A stretch of 64,000 nt of DNA from Mycolicibacter icosiumassiliensis (GTDB lineage: Bacteria; Actinomycetota; Actinomycetes; Mycobacteriales; Mycobacteriaceae). Position numbers and translations under genes: made by a program. Shown here piece by piece: positions 53,712 to 61,386 of this stretch (position 1 is the first letter of the stretch; each line of letters starts with the position of its first letter). The stretch spans positions 1,038,858 to 1,102,857 of the forward strand of contig NZ_LT546166.1 in assembly GCF_900078685.2 (NCBI RefSeq), in the 5' to 3' direction. The notes beneath the pieces are model-generated. The model ran no database searches, was not told the DNA's origin, and was given only the letters and a program-made list of their open reading frames with translations.

Positions 53712-54347
53712 TCATTCCGTCAGTCGTTCGCGGACACCGGCGTCGGCCGAGTAGCGCACCAGAGCCGCCGCGAGCTCGGCATTGCGCCCCCGCGACAGTG
53801 CACCGAGTTGGTCTGCGTCACTGGGCAACCCGAGATCGCGCGCAGCATCCAACGCGCGGTCGTCGAACGTGGAGCGCGCCCAGGGCCAGACATCTTGGAC
53901 CTCGCGCAAAAAGATGCTCGCGCCGACCTCGCCGATTCCCGTGAAGGACTTCAGTGCCTCGGCGGCCGCCGCGACATCGCGGCCGCTGCGTTCGGCCAGC
54001 AGCCGCAGGTCACCGCCGTAGTCCGTCTGCACCGCCTCGGCCAGTTCGACCAGCATGGTGGCTGAGCTCTCGTCGTAGCGCCGGTAGTGGGCCCGACCCA
54101 TGGCATCGATCAGCGTCTGTCGATCCGCTTCGAGGACCTTGTGCGGTGTGCGCAACCCGCACTTGAACAGCTCGCGGGCCGCGCGGGCCGCCACGCTGGC
54201 GTCGATGGGCTTGCTGGCCAGCATGCACAGCATCAGCAGTTGGAACAGCGGCATAGGTTGGTTGCGCAACCGAATGCCGGCCTCCTGGGCATAGGTGGTG
54301 CCGGCACGCCGCAGTAGCCGGCGTACCAGTTCCTTGTGGGCAGTCAC
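53712..54347 (-). CDS. HhH-GPD / endonuclease III-like protein
   Basis: About 211 residues, all helical. The helix-hairpin-helix appears as SFTGIGEVGASIFLREV (about 135-151), followed by a conserved Asp region TFDDRALDAARDLGLP. The Lys of bifunctional endonuclease III is not evident and there is no iron-sulfur cysteine cluster, so it is an atypical member. Same size as Rv1870c. Its stop lies just past the start of the ferredoxin-reductase gene, which it precedes. The GTG start is at 54347. Confidence 0.8.
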   Translation of the reverse strand: MTAHKELVRRLLRRAGTTYAQEAGIRLRNQPMPLFQLLMLCMLASKPIDASVAARAARELFKCGLRTPHKVLEADRQTLIDAMGRAHYRRYDESSATMLVELAEAVQTDYGGDLRLLAERSGRDVAAAAEALKSFTGIGEVGASIFLREVQDVWPWARSTFDDRALDAARDLGLPSDADQLGALSRGRNAELAAALVRYSADAGVRERLTE

Positions 54348-54390
54348 AGCAGCGCCTATACCCGGATTCGCCGCAGCGAAAACGCATAGG

Positions 54391-55629
54391 CTAGCGGCGC
54401 GGCACCAGTCGCTGTAGCTGGGTGACGTGCTGCGGCGTCAGTTCGGCCAGTTCGCTGACCCCGAGCAACCGCATGGTGCGCCGGATCTGTTCGGCGAGGA
54501 TGTCGATCACGCGGTGCACGCCGGCCTGCCCGCCGGCCATCAGGCCATACAGGTAGGCCCGCCCGATCAGGGTGCAACGGGCGCCCAACGCGACCGCCGC
54601 GACAATGTCGGCACCGGACATGATGCCGGTGTCCAGCAGGATCTCGGTGTCGGCCCCGAGCTCGCGAGCCACCTCCGGCAGCAGCCGGAACGGCACCGGA
54701 GCCCGGTCGAGCTGGCGGCCGCCGTGGTTGGACAGCACGATGCCGTCCACCCCGCGATCGACCACGGCGCGGGCGTCGGCGAGGCTCTGGATGCCTTTGA
54801 CGACGAATCGGCCCGGCCATTGGGACTTGACCCAGGCCAGGTCGTCGAAGGTCAGGCTCGGGTCGAACATGGTGTCCATGTACTGCGCGACCGTCCCCGA
54901 CCAGCGGTCCAGCGAGGCAAAGGACAACGGTTCGGTGGTGAGCAGGTCGAACCACCAGGCCGGATGCACCGCGGCATCGGCGACCGTGCGCAGGGTCAGC
55001 GCCGGTGGGATGGACATGCCGTTGCGGGAGTCGCGCCGACGCGACCCGGCGACCGGACAGTCGACGGTCGCCAACAGGGTGTCGTAGCCGGCTTCGGCGG
55101 CGCGGCGCAGCAGCGCCATCGACCGGTCGCGGTCATGCCACATGTACAGCTGAAACCAGCGGCGGCCCCCGGGGGCGGCCGCCGCGACGTCTTCGATCGA
55201 GGCGGTGCCCAAGGTCGACAGCGAGAACGGGATGCCGGCGGCTTGCGCGGCGCGGGCGCCGGCCAACTCGCCCGCGGTGTGCATCAGCCGGGTGAAACCG
55301 GTCGGTGCGATCGCGAACGGCAACGCCACCGGCGCGCCGAGCACGTCGCGGCTGGTATCGACCGATGAGACGTCGCGCAGGATAGCGGGATGAAACTCGA
55401 TGTCCCGGAAGGCCTGGCGGGCTCGTTCCAACGAGATCTCGTCCTCGGCGGCACCATCGGTGTAGTCGAACGCGGCTCGGGGGGTGCGTCGTTTGGCGAG
55501 CAGGCGTAGGTCTTCGACGGTCAGCGCGGCGTCCAGACGCTGCGCGGTGCGGTTCAACCGGGGCTTGCGGAAGCCGATCAGTGGCGCAAGATCACCGATC
55601 CTGGGAAACCGCCTCTTGATCACCGACAT
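54391..55629 (-). CDS. lldD2: FMN-dependent L-lactate dehydrogenase (quinone)
   Basis: About 412 residues from ATG 55629 ([10 protein letters not shown]), preceded by AAGGAG. It has the alpha-hydroxyacid oxidase fold: [18 protein letters not shown] at the N-terminus, [20 protein letters not shown], the Lys in [14 protein letters not shown], and the catalytic His/Arg in [18 protein letters not shown]-phosphate contacts are in [20 protein letters not shown]. It oxidises L-lactate to pyruvate and feeds the quinone pool. M. tuberculosis LldD2 (Rv1872c) is 414 residues and is needed for growth on lactate. Confidence 0.95.
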   Translation of the reverse strand: MSVIKRRFPRIGDLAPLIGFRKPRLNRTAQRLDAALTVEDLRLLAKRRTPRAAFDYTDGAAEDEISLERARQAFRDIEFHPAILRDVSSVDTSRDVLGAPVALPFAIAPTGFTRLMHTAGELAGARAAQAAGIPFSLSTLGTASIEDVAAAAPGGRRWFQLYMWHDRDRSMALLRRAAEAGYDTLLATVDCPVAGSRRRDSRNGMSIPPALTLRTVADAAVHPAWWFDLLTTEPLSFASLDRWSGTVAQYMDTMFDPSLTFDDLAWVKSQWPGRFVVKGIQSLADARAVVDRGVDGIVLSNHGGRQLDRAPVPFRLLPEVARELGADTEILLDTGIMSGADIVAAVALGARCTLIGRAYLYGLMAGGQAGVHRVIDILAEQIRRTMRLLGVSELAELTPQHVTQLQRLVPRR

Positions 55630-55676
55630 CGCTGACTCCTTCACTGCCGCACGTCGACTGTGCCACGGTTGAGGGC

Positions 55677-56147
55677 ATGGCCGGAACCTCCGACCCGTTC
55701 GGGCTCCAGCGTTTCGTCGACGCACAGCAAGGTGTGTACGACACGGTGGTCGCCGAACTGCGCGCCGGCCGCAAGCGCAGCCACTGGATGTGGTTCGTGT
55801 TTCCGCAGCTCTCTGGCTTGGGTGCCAGCGTGATGGCCCAGCGTTATGGCATCGCGTCGCCCGCCGAGGCACGTGCCTACCTGGCTCACGTGGTGCTGGG
55901 GCCGCGACTGCAGGAGTGCGTGGGCTTGATCAATGCGGTGCGCGGCCGGTCCATCGAGGAGATCTTGGGCTGGCCCGACGAGATGAAGCTGCGCTCCTCG
56001 ATGACGTTGTTCGGGCGGGCTTGCGAGGGTGGCGGCCACGCCGGCCGGTGCTGCTGCGGCGACTTTCGTGCGGTGCTGGACCGCTATTACGACGGGCAGG
56101 AGGATCCGGTGACCCTGGACCGACTGGCGTGGCTCTCCCGTGGGTGA
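55677..56147 (+). CDS. DUF1810 family protein
   Basis: About 156 residues. The family signature [16 protein letters not shown] is clear, with [20 protein letters not shown] before it and [11 protein letters not shown] later. DUF1810 proteins are calpastatin-like in old annotation, with no proven function. Matches Rv1873. Divergent from lldD2 across 47 bases and convergent with the deaminase gene 3 bases away. Confidence 0.9.
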   Translation: MAGTSDPFGLQRFVDAQQGVYDTVVAELRAGRKRSHWMWFVFPQLSGLGASVMAQRYGIASPAEARAYLAHVVLGPRLQECVGLINAVRGRSIEEILGWPDEMKLRSSMTLFGRACEGGGHAGRCCCGDFRAVLDRYYDGQEDPVTLDRLAWLSRG

Positions 56148-56150
56148 GCG

Positions 56151-56585
56151 TTAGCGGTCTTGGTATCGCGTCCGGAACAGCGCCTTCAGGTCTCCTTCGA
56201 ATTCCGGCGCCGGCCCGTCGACCACCGTGTGCGGAGCGACCGCGGTGATCGGCAGCGGGGCCACCGGGGACGGCGGCACCTGCAGCTCGCGCAACCATTC
56301 GGTCAGTTGCGTCGCCGACGACGCGTAGACGATCCGGCCCAATCCGACCCAGGCGTGGGCCGCCGCGCACATCGCGCAGTGTTCGCCGGAGGTGTAGACG
56401 GTGGCCTGGACACGTTGGGCCGGGCTGAGATTGGCTACCGCCCACTGGGCGATGGCCAACTCGGGGTGGCGGGTCGCATCGCCGTGGCCGGTCCGGTTGC
56501 GGTCCTCGAAGAGCACCGTGCCGTCGGCGTCGACCAGCAGCGAACCGAACGGATCGTCGCCGTGCGTCAAGGCTTCGCCGGCCAA
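56151..56585 (-). CDS. Cytidine/nucleoside deaminase family protein, start unclear
   Basis: About 144 residues from TTG 56585. Zinc-site motifs of the CMP/dCMP deaminase fold are present: RHPELAIAQW (HxE) and SGEHCAMCAAAHAW (the usual PCxxC as EHCAMC). DPFGSLLVDADGTVLFEDRN is the typical N-terminal strand. In-frame codons continue upstream as SDRGYLARCVELAGEALT, a family-like first helix, but then meet a TGA at 56619-56621 without any ATG or GTG. Either the TTG is the real start or the native start codon has been lost. Probably acts on guanine or a nucleoside. Confidence 0.78.
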   Translation of the reverse strand: MAGEALTHGDDPFGSLLVDADGTVLFEDRNRTGHGDATRHPELAIAQWAVANLSPAQRVQATVYTSGEHCAMCAAAHAWVGLGRIVYASSATQLTEWLRELQVPPSPVAPLPITAVAPHTVVDGPAPEFEGDLKALFRTRYQDR

Positions 56586-56687
56586 TTCGACGCAGCGGGC
56601 CAGATAACCACGGTCGGATCAAAGTCTACGGCGCGCGCCGGGCAGCACCCGGCGCGCGCCGATAGGGACTTGACGGCCTTGGAACGC

Positions 56688-57224
56688 CTAAGTAGCGGTT
56701 GGGTCGGCGCCGGCGGTGAAGACCGCCTGCGCTGCCCCAGCCACGATCGAGGCGACCTTGAGCGCTTCCAACACCGCTTCGCGCCCGACGCCCGCCTCCC
56801 GGACGACCTGCTCGTGGGAGGCAACGCACGCTTGGCAGCCGTTGATCGCCGAGACTGCGAAGCTCCACAGCTCGAAGTTGGCCTTGTCGACCCCCGGGTT
56901 GCCGATGATGTTCATCCGCAACCCGGGCCGCAGGTCGTCGTAGCTGCCGTCCAGGAAGTGCCGACCACGGTAGAACACGTTGTTCATGCCCATGATCGAC
57001 GCGGCGCCCAGGGCGGCCTGATAGGCCTCCGCCGACAGGTTGTCGGCGGCCTCGGCCCCGATCTCGGCCAGCACCGTGGCATTGCGAGTGGCCGCGGCGC
57101 TGGCCAGCAGGGCGCCCCAGAGCTGCTCCTCGTTCAGGACGGTGGTGCGGGCGATCGAACCCAGGTTGAGCTTGAGGTCCTTGGCGTACTCCGGGATGGC
57201 GTTCTTGAGGTTCTCGATACTCAT
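56688..57224 (-). CDS. ahpD: Alkyl hydroperoxide reductase subunit AhpD
   Basis: About 178 residues, full length. The catalytic CxxC and relay residues are in [19 protein letters not shown], with the upstream [14 protein letters not shown] helix typical of AhpD. It recycles AhpC, taking electrons via lipoamide and dihydrolipoamide dehydrogenase. It lies 10 bases after ahpC in the same direction. In M. tuberculosis the pair is at a different locus (Rv2428-Rv2429). Confidence 0.95.
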   Translation of the reverse strand: MSIENLKNAIPEYAKDLKLNLGSIARTTVLNEEQLWGALLASAAATRNATVLAEIGAEAADNLSAEAYQAALGAASIMGMNNVFYRGRHFLDGSYDDLRPGLRMNIIGNPGVDKANFELWSFAVSAINGCQACVASHEQVVREAGVGREAVLEALKVASIVAGAAQAVFTAGADPTAT

Positions 57225-57234
57225 ATGCCTCCGA

Positions 57235-57822
57235 TCAGAGCGATTCTTTGAGCAACTCGCCGGCGTTCAGGGTCGCCTCGCCCTTCTTCCAGTTGCAGGC
57301 GCACAGCTCGTCGGACTGCAGTGCGTCGAGCACCCGCAGCACCTCGTCGACGTTGCGGCCCACCGAGCCCGCCGTCACCGAGACGAACTGAATCTCGTTG
57401 TTGGGGTCGATGATGAAGGTGGCCCGGTCGGCGACGCCGTCAGAGTTGAGTACACCGGTCGCGGTCACCAGTTCGCGGTTGAGATCCGACAGCATGGGGA
57501 ACGGCAGCGTCTTGAGGTCCTCGTGCTGGGCGCGCCAGTTGTAGTGCACGAACTCGTTGTCGGTCGAGGCGCCGAGAATCTGCGCGTCGCGGTCGGCGAA
57601 CTCGTCGTTCAACTTGCCGAACGCCGCGATCTCGGTGGGGCAGATGAAGGTGAAGTCCTTGGGCCAGAAGAACACTACGCGCCACTTGCCGGCGTAGTCA
57701 TCGCTGGTGATGGTGGTGAAGAAGTCGTCCGGACCCTTCGCGTCGACCTTCGACAGGTCGCCCGGGATCAACGCAGTGAGCCGGTAGGACGGGAACTGCT
57801 CGCCGATAGTCAACAGTGCCAT
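57235..57822 (-). CDS. ahpC: Alkyl hydroperoxide reductase subunit AhpC (peroxiredoxin)
   Basis: About 195 residues from ATG 57822 with AAGGAGTGTC upstream. The peroxidatic Cys is in [20 protein letters not shown] and the resolving Cys in [16 protein letters not shown]. It reduces organic peroxides and peroxynitrite. The gene is divergent from an intact oxyR across about 115 bases that hold an AT-rich, dyad-containing control region. OxyR-dependent induction by peroxide is therefore likely. Confidence 0.96.
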   Translation of the reverse strand: MALLTIGEQFPSYRLTALIPGDLSKVDAKGPDDFFTTITSDDYAGKWRVVFFWPKDFTFICPTEIAAFGKLNDEFADRDAQILGASTDNEFVHYNWRAQHEDLKTLPFPMLSDLNRELVTATGVLNSDGVADRATFIIDPNNEIQFVSVTAGSVGRNVDEVLRVLDALQSDELCACNWKKGEATLNAGELLKESL

Positions 57823-57889
57823 GACACTCCTTGTGGTGTGAGATTTCTGCATTCGGGGCGCGTTCGACGCCCACACGCTCCATCGTGCC

Positions 57890-57938
57890 TTATCGCAATT
57901 AAAAATAAAAGGTGATACCACGCACTATAATTATCGGC
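57890..57938 (+). promoter_or_regulatory. oxyR/ahpC control region with a leaderless oxyR promoter
   Basis: A perfect TATAAT (57926-57931) lies 7 bases before the oxyR ATG (57939), which predicts a leaderless transcript. Upstream, TATC (57891-57894) and GATA (57914-57917) flank an A/T-rich stretch (57897-57910) unusual in this GC-rich window, and TTATCG occurs at 57890 and again at 57931. LysR-type regulators bind such dyads, so this is the probable OxyR site serving both genes. Confidence 0.6.
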
Positions 57939-58886
57939 ATGACCGATGAAAGCTATCAGCCGACACTCGCCGGCCTGCGGGCATTCACCGCCGTGGCCGA
58001 GAAGCACCACTTCAGCCTGGCGGCGGCCGGGCTGGGCCTGAGCCAGTCGACGTTGTCGCAGGCCCTGTCGTCGTTGGAATCCGGCCTGGGCGTCCAACTG
58101 ATCGAGCGCTCCACCCGGCGGGTCTTCCTGACCGCCGAGGGGCAGCAGTTGCTGCCCTACGCCCACGCGGTATTGGATGCGGCGGCACAGTTCTCGGCCG
58201 CCGCCGCCGGGGTGGCCGACCCGCTGCAGGGTGCCATGCGGCTCGGCCTGATCCCGACGGTGGCGCCGTATGTGCTGCCCGCCGTGCTGGCCGGATTGTC
58301 CGAACAACTGCCGGACCTGCGCCTGCGAGTGATCGAAGACCAGACCGAACGGCTGCTCACTGGTCTGCGTGAGGGCGCGGTCGACGCGGCCGTGCTGGCG
58401 CTGCCGGTTGAGGTGGCCGGACTGACCGAAATACCCATCTACGACGAGGATTTCGTGTTGGCGCTGCCTCCCGGCCACGTGCTGGCCGGCAAGCGCCGGG
58501 TGCCGCCGACCGCGCTGGCGGACCTGCCGCTACTGCTGCTCGACGAGGGTCACTGCCTGCGGGACCAGACCCTGGAGATCTGCCGCAACGCGGGCGTGCG
58601 GGCCGAGCTGGCCACCACCCGCGCCGCATCGCTGGCCACCGCGGTCCAGTGCGTCAACGGTGGGTTGGGGGTGACGTTGATCCCGCAGACCGCGGTGGCG
58701 GTCGAGGCCGAGCGCAACGGCCTGGCACTGGCTTCCTTTGCGCCGCCGGCGCCCGGCCGGCGAATCGGGCTGGTGTTTCGCAGCTCCAGTGGACGCGATG
58801 AGTCCTATCGGCGGTTGGCGGGCATCATCGGCCACGTCGTCGCGGCGGGTCACCGGGTCGAGCTGGTCTGTGGGGACGCCGTTTAG
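57939..58886 (+). CDS. oxyR: LysR-type hydrogen peroxide sensor OxyR, intact
   Basis: About 315 residues. The N-terminal helix-turn-helix is [34 protein letters not shown]. The redox cysteines of OxyR are in [18 protein letters not shown], spaced as in known OxyR proteins. In M. tuberculosis oxyR is a multiply mutated pseudogene, whereas this copy is full length with no frameshift. The enoyl-CoA hydratase gene follows after 9 bases and may be read with it. Confidence 0.95.
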   Translation: MTDESYQPTLAGLRAFTAVAEKHHFSLAAAGLGLSQSTLSQALSSLESGLGVQLIERSTRRVFLTAEGQQLLPYAHAVLDAAAQFSAAAAGVADPLQGAMRLGLIPTVAPYVLPAVLAGLSEQLPDLRLRVIEDQTERLLTGLREGAVDAAVLALPVEVAGLTEIPIYDEDFVLALPPGHVLAGKRRVPPTALADLPLLLLDEGHCLRDQTLEICRNAGVRAELATTRAASLATAVQCVNGGLGVTLIPQTAVAVEAERNGLALASFAPPAPGRRIGLVFRSSSGRDESYRRLAGIIGHVVAAGHRVELVCGDAV

Positions 58887-58895
58887 GCTGCACTG

Positions 58896-59663
58896 GTGAT
58901 CTTGACGATCGAAGACGAGAACCGGGTTCGGACGTGCACGCTGAATCGCCCCGAGGCGCTCAACGCGTTCAACGAGGCGCTTTACGACGCCACCGCCGAG
59001 GCGTTGCTTGCCGCGGCCGACGACCCCGAGGTCGCGGTGGTGCTGATCACCGGGGCGGGTCGGGCGTTCAGCGCCGGCACCGACCTGGCCGAGATGCAGG
59101 CCATGGTGACCGACCCGGACTTCGTGCCCGGTAAGCACGGCTTCCGCGGTCTCATCTCCGCGCTCGGAAGCTTCCCCAAGCCGCTGATCTGCGCGGTCAA
59201 CGGACTGGGCCTGGGGATCGGAACGACGATCCTGGGCTTCGCCGACCTGGCGTTCATGTCATCGACGGCCAGGTTGAAGTGCCCGTTCACCAGCCTGGGG
59301 GTGGCCCCGGAGGCGGCCTCGTCCTACCTGCTTCCGCAGTTGATGGGACGGCAGAACGCGGCCTGGCTATTGATGTCCTCGGAGTGGATTACCGCCGACG
59401 AGGCGCTGCGGATGGGCTTGGTCTTCGCGGTCTGCGAGCCCGACGGACTCCTGGCCGAGGCCCGTCGGCATGCGGAAGTGCTTGCTTCCCGACCGATTTC
59501 AAGTCTGATGGCAGTCAAGAGCGCGATGGTCGAGCCGACTCGGGCGCAGACGCTGGCTGCGGTTGAGCGGGAGAACGCGTTCTTCGCCGAACTCTTGGGT
59601 GGTCAGGCCAACGCCGATGCGCTGGCCGAATTCACCGGTCGGCGCAGCGGCGAATCAGTGTGA
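58896..59663 (+). CDS. Enoyl-CoA hydratase/isomerase family protein
   Basis: About 255 residues from GTG 58896. Crotonase-fold landmarks: LNRPEALNAFNEALY, oxyanion loop GRAFSAGTDLAEMQ, AVNGLGLGIGTTILGFADLA and FTSLGVAPEAASSYLLPQLM. The PEAAS segment with a single acidic residue resembles delta3-delta2 enoyl-CoA isomerases more than hydratases. It ends overlapping, convergently, the bfd-like gene by 9 bases. Confidence 0.9.
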   Translation: MILTIEDENRVRTCTLNRPEALNAFNEALYDATAEALLAAADDPEVAVVLITGAGRAFSAGTDLAEMQAMVTDPDFVPGKHGFRGLISALGSFPKPLICAVNGLGLGIGTTILGFADLAFMSSTARLKCPFTSLGVAPEAASSYLLPQLMGRQNAAWLLMSSEWITADEALRMGLVFAVCEPDGLLAEARRHAEVLASRPISSLMAVKSAMVEPTRAQTLAAVERENAFFAELLGGQANADALAEFTGRRSGESV

Positions 59664-59891
59664 TCCGACGGGGCTGATGTCCAGCGCGAGGCGCCGCAGC
59701 GCCCCGTCGTCGGCCGCGGTGGGCGTCGCGGCCAGGGTGGCTTCGATAATGCCGCGAACGGTGCAGCGGCACCGGCCGCAGTCGCCACCCGCGCCGCACA
59801 TTGCCGCAACCTCTTTCGATGTCGAGGCCCCGGCGGCGACGGCATCGGACACCATCTGATTGGTGGCTCCGACACACAGGCATACGTACAT
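59655..59891 (-). CDS. bfd: Bacterioferritin-associated ferredoxin (Bfd-like) [2Fe-2S] protein
   Basis: About 78 residues. The four cluster cysteines follow the Bfd pattern: CLC at residues 4-6 and GDCGRC at about 37-41, with extra cysteines nearby. The N-terminus MYVCLCVGATNQMVSDAV is very close to known Bfd. In Pseudomonas, Bfd docks on bacterioferritin and delivers electrons that release stored iron. Here the gene lies 9 bases after an IdeR-box gene on the minus strand, about 1 kb from bfrA, which supports the same role under iron starvation. Confidence 0.85.
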   Translation of the reverse strand: MYVCLCVGATNQMVSDAVAAGASTSKEVAAMCGAGGDCGRCRCTVRGIIEATLAATPTAADDGALRRLALDISPVGSH

Positions 59892-59900
59892 GCGATACCC

Positions 59901-60653
59901 CTACCGACCGTCGCCCACGGGTGCCATCAGATCGATCGAGGTGGCGAATTTCCCGACGAACGGCCGGGGGTAGCCACCGGTTCCGATGCCGGACATCCAT
60001 TCCGCGGCGCTGTCCGGGTGGTCGATCCATCGCTGTGCACTTGCTGCACTGTCGATTTCCAGCAGCGTCATCACCTCATGCCTGTCGTCGACTGCCTGAT
60101 ACACCCACACTTTGCGCACTCCCGCGCCGGCGAACCGGTCCAACCCGGCATGCACCTTGGCCATCAGGTCGGCGGGGTCGGCGATGGTGGCAACCGCGCC
60201 GACGATCACCTCCGAACCGTCGCGCCCATGCGGCGGTCCCAGCTTCCGCTCTCGTCCGTCGAGCCTCGCTGAACCGTCCGGCTTGTCACCTGGGGGGATC
60301 AGGTTGATCTTCTCGGTGACCTCGCCGGCGAAGATCGCGGGCAGATCGTTGACCCCGGAGCGGTCGAACCAGGCGAATACGGCGGGGGACCGCAACAACT
60401 CCTTGACCGAGACTCGGTGTCGCAGGCCGATCGTGACCAGCACGCGGTCCGGTTCGAACTCCGAGGTGTAGAGCACCGCATGGCGGGCGCCCAGGTCGAG
60501 CAGCGGGGAATGGTCCTGCTGGATCAGCGACCAGGTCCGGTCCACGTCGTCGACCCGATAGTCCAGCGCCAGCACCAACGAATGCGGATCGTTGTGCTGC
60601 GAGAGGTCGCTGCCCGAAATACCGACACGATTGCCGGGCGAAACGAGTCTCAT
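59901..60653 (-). CDS. Two-domain protein with IdeR box, unknown function
   Basis: About 250 residues from ATG 60653. The two halves look like related alpha/beta modules: the first (about 15-118) ends AIFAGEVTEKINL and the second (about 150-245) ends PFVGKFATSIDL, each with a similar preceding pattern. This suggests an internal duplication of a ferredoxin-like (dimeric alpha-beta barrel) unit. Between them, residues about 127-142 (GSARLDGRERKLGPPH) are encoded by the interspersed repeat also found at 44870. A 19-bp IdeR box lies 1 base before the ATG. Function is unknown; the fold is shared with some heme-degrading enzymes, but that is only a possibility. Confidence 0.75.
   Translation of the reverse strand: MRLVSPGNRVGISGSDLSQHNDPHSLVLALDYRVDDVDRTWSLIQQDHSPLLDLGARHAVLYTSEFEPDRVLVTIGLRHRVSVKELLRSPAVFAWFDRSGVNDLPAIFAGEVTEKINLIPPGDKPDGSARLDGRERKLGPPHGRDGSEVIVGAVATIADPADLMAKVHAGLDRFAGAGVRKVWVYQAVDDRHEVMTLLEIDSAASAQRWIDHPDSAAEWMSGIGTGGYPRPFVGKFATSIDLMAPVGDGR
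60227..60275. repeat. Interspersed repeat, copy inside a coding gene
   Basis: These 49 bases match 44874-44922 at 45 positions. This copy has lost the left GGTTCA end but keeps the right CGCTGAACC. It lies in the minus-strand gene 59901-60653 and is translated as the linker between its two domains without a stop or frame change. Confidence 0.8.
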
Positions 60654-60654
60654 A

Positions 60655-60673
60655 TTAGTAGAGTCTAACCTAA
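60655..60673 (-). promoter_or_regulatory. IdeR iron box
   Basis: On the minus strand the sequence TTAGGTTAGACTCTACTAA matches the IdeR consensus TTAGGTTAGGCTAACCTAA at 15 of 19 positions, including the whole left arm. It lies directly upstream of the ATG at 60653, so iron-loaded IdeR would block that operon (unknown protein plus bfd). It is 218 bases from bfrA on the other strand, where IdeR could act as an activator. Confidence 0.8.
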
Positions 60674-60890
60674 GTAAGGCGCACCTTGCGCGGGTCCGGA
60701 GATGTACGGCGATCTCACACTCGCCCGAAGACCCCATAGCGGTGCGGCGATTCGACGCGCCGAGACGCGGGTAAACACCCTCCGGCGGGCCCTGGCCTGC
60801 ACTAGATTTGAATCTGGCGCGTTACGGCGATGATTCAAGCTCCGTCCGTCGCGGCCGGCATGCGAGGTTCTTCACATCAGAGGAGAGATC

Positions 60891-61370
60891 ATGCAAGGCG
60901 ACCCCGAGGTTCTCAAACTTCTCAACGAGCAGCTGACCAGCGAGCTGACCGCGATCAACCAGTACTTCTTGCACGCGAAGATGCAGGACAACTGGGGTTT
61001 CACCGAGCTGGCCGGCCACACCCGCGAAGAGTCGATGGAGGAGATGCGCCACGCCGAGACGGTCACCGACCGGATTCTGGTGCTCGGCGGCCTGCCGAAC
61101 TATCAGCGCATCGGGTCCCTGCGCATCGGGCAGACCCTGCGCGAACAATTCGAGAGCGACCTGGCGCTGGAGATCGATGTGCTCAACCGGTTGCGGCCCG
61201 GGATCGTGATGTGCCGTGAGAAGCAAGACAGCACCACCGCTCAGATTCTTGAAACCATCCTGGCCGACGAGGAATCCCACATCGACCACCTGGAAACCCA
61301 ACTGGAGCTGATGGACAAGCTCGGCGAGGCGCTGTACTCGGCGCAGTGCGTCTCCCGCCCGCCGTCGTGA
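60891..61370 (+). CDS. bfrA: Bacterioferritin BfrA
   Basis: About 159 residues, the same as M. tuberculosis BfrA (Rv1876). Ferroxidase ligands are visible in LTSELTAINQYFLHAK, EEMRHAE and DEESHIDHLETQ; the heme-binding Met is in REESMEEMRHAE. It forms a 24-mer storing iron. ATG 60891 follows AGAGGAGAG. The 236-base region before it is shared with the divergent IdeR-box operon, and TAGATT (about 60804) is a possible -10 element. Confidence 0.97.
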   Translation: MQGDPEVLKLLNEQLTSELTAINQYFLHAKMQDNWGFTELAGHTREESMEEMRHAETVTDRILVLGGLPNYQRIGSLRIGQTLREQFESDLALEIDVLNRLRPGIVMCREKQDSTTAQILETILADEESHIDHLETQLELMDKLGEALYSAQCVSRPPS

Positions 61371-61386
61371 TCGACGCAGCCGGAGT

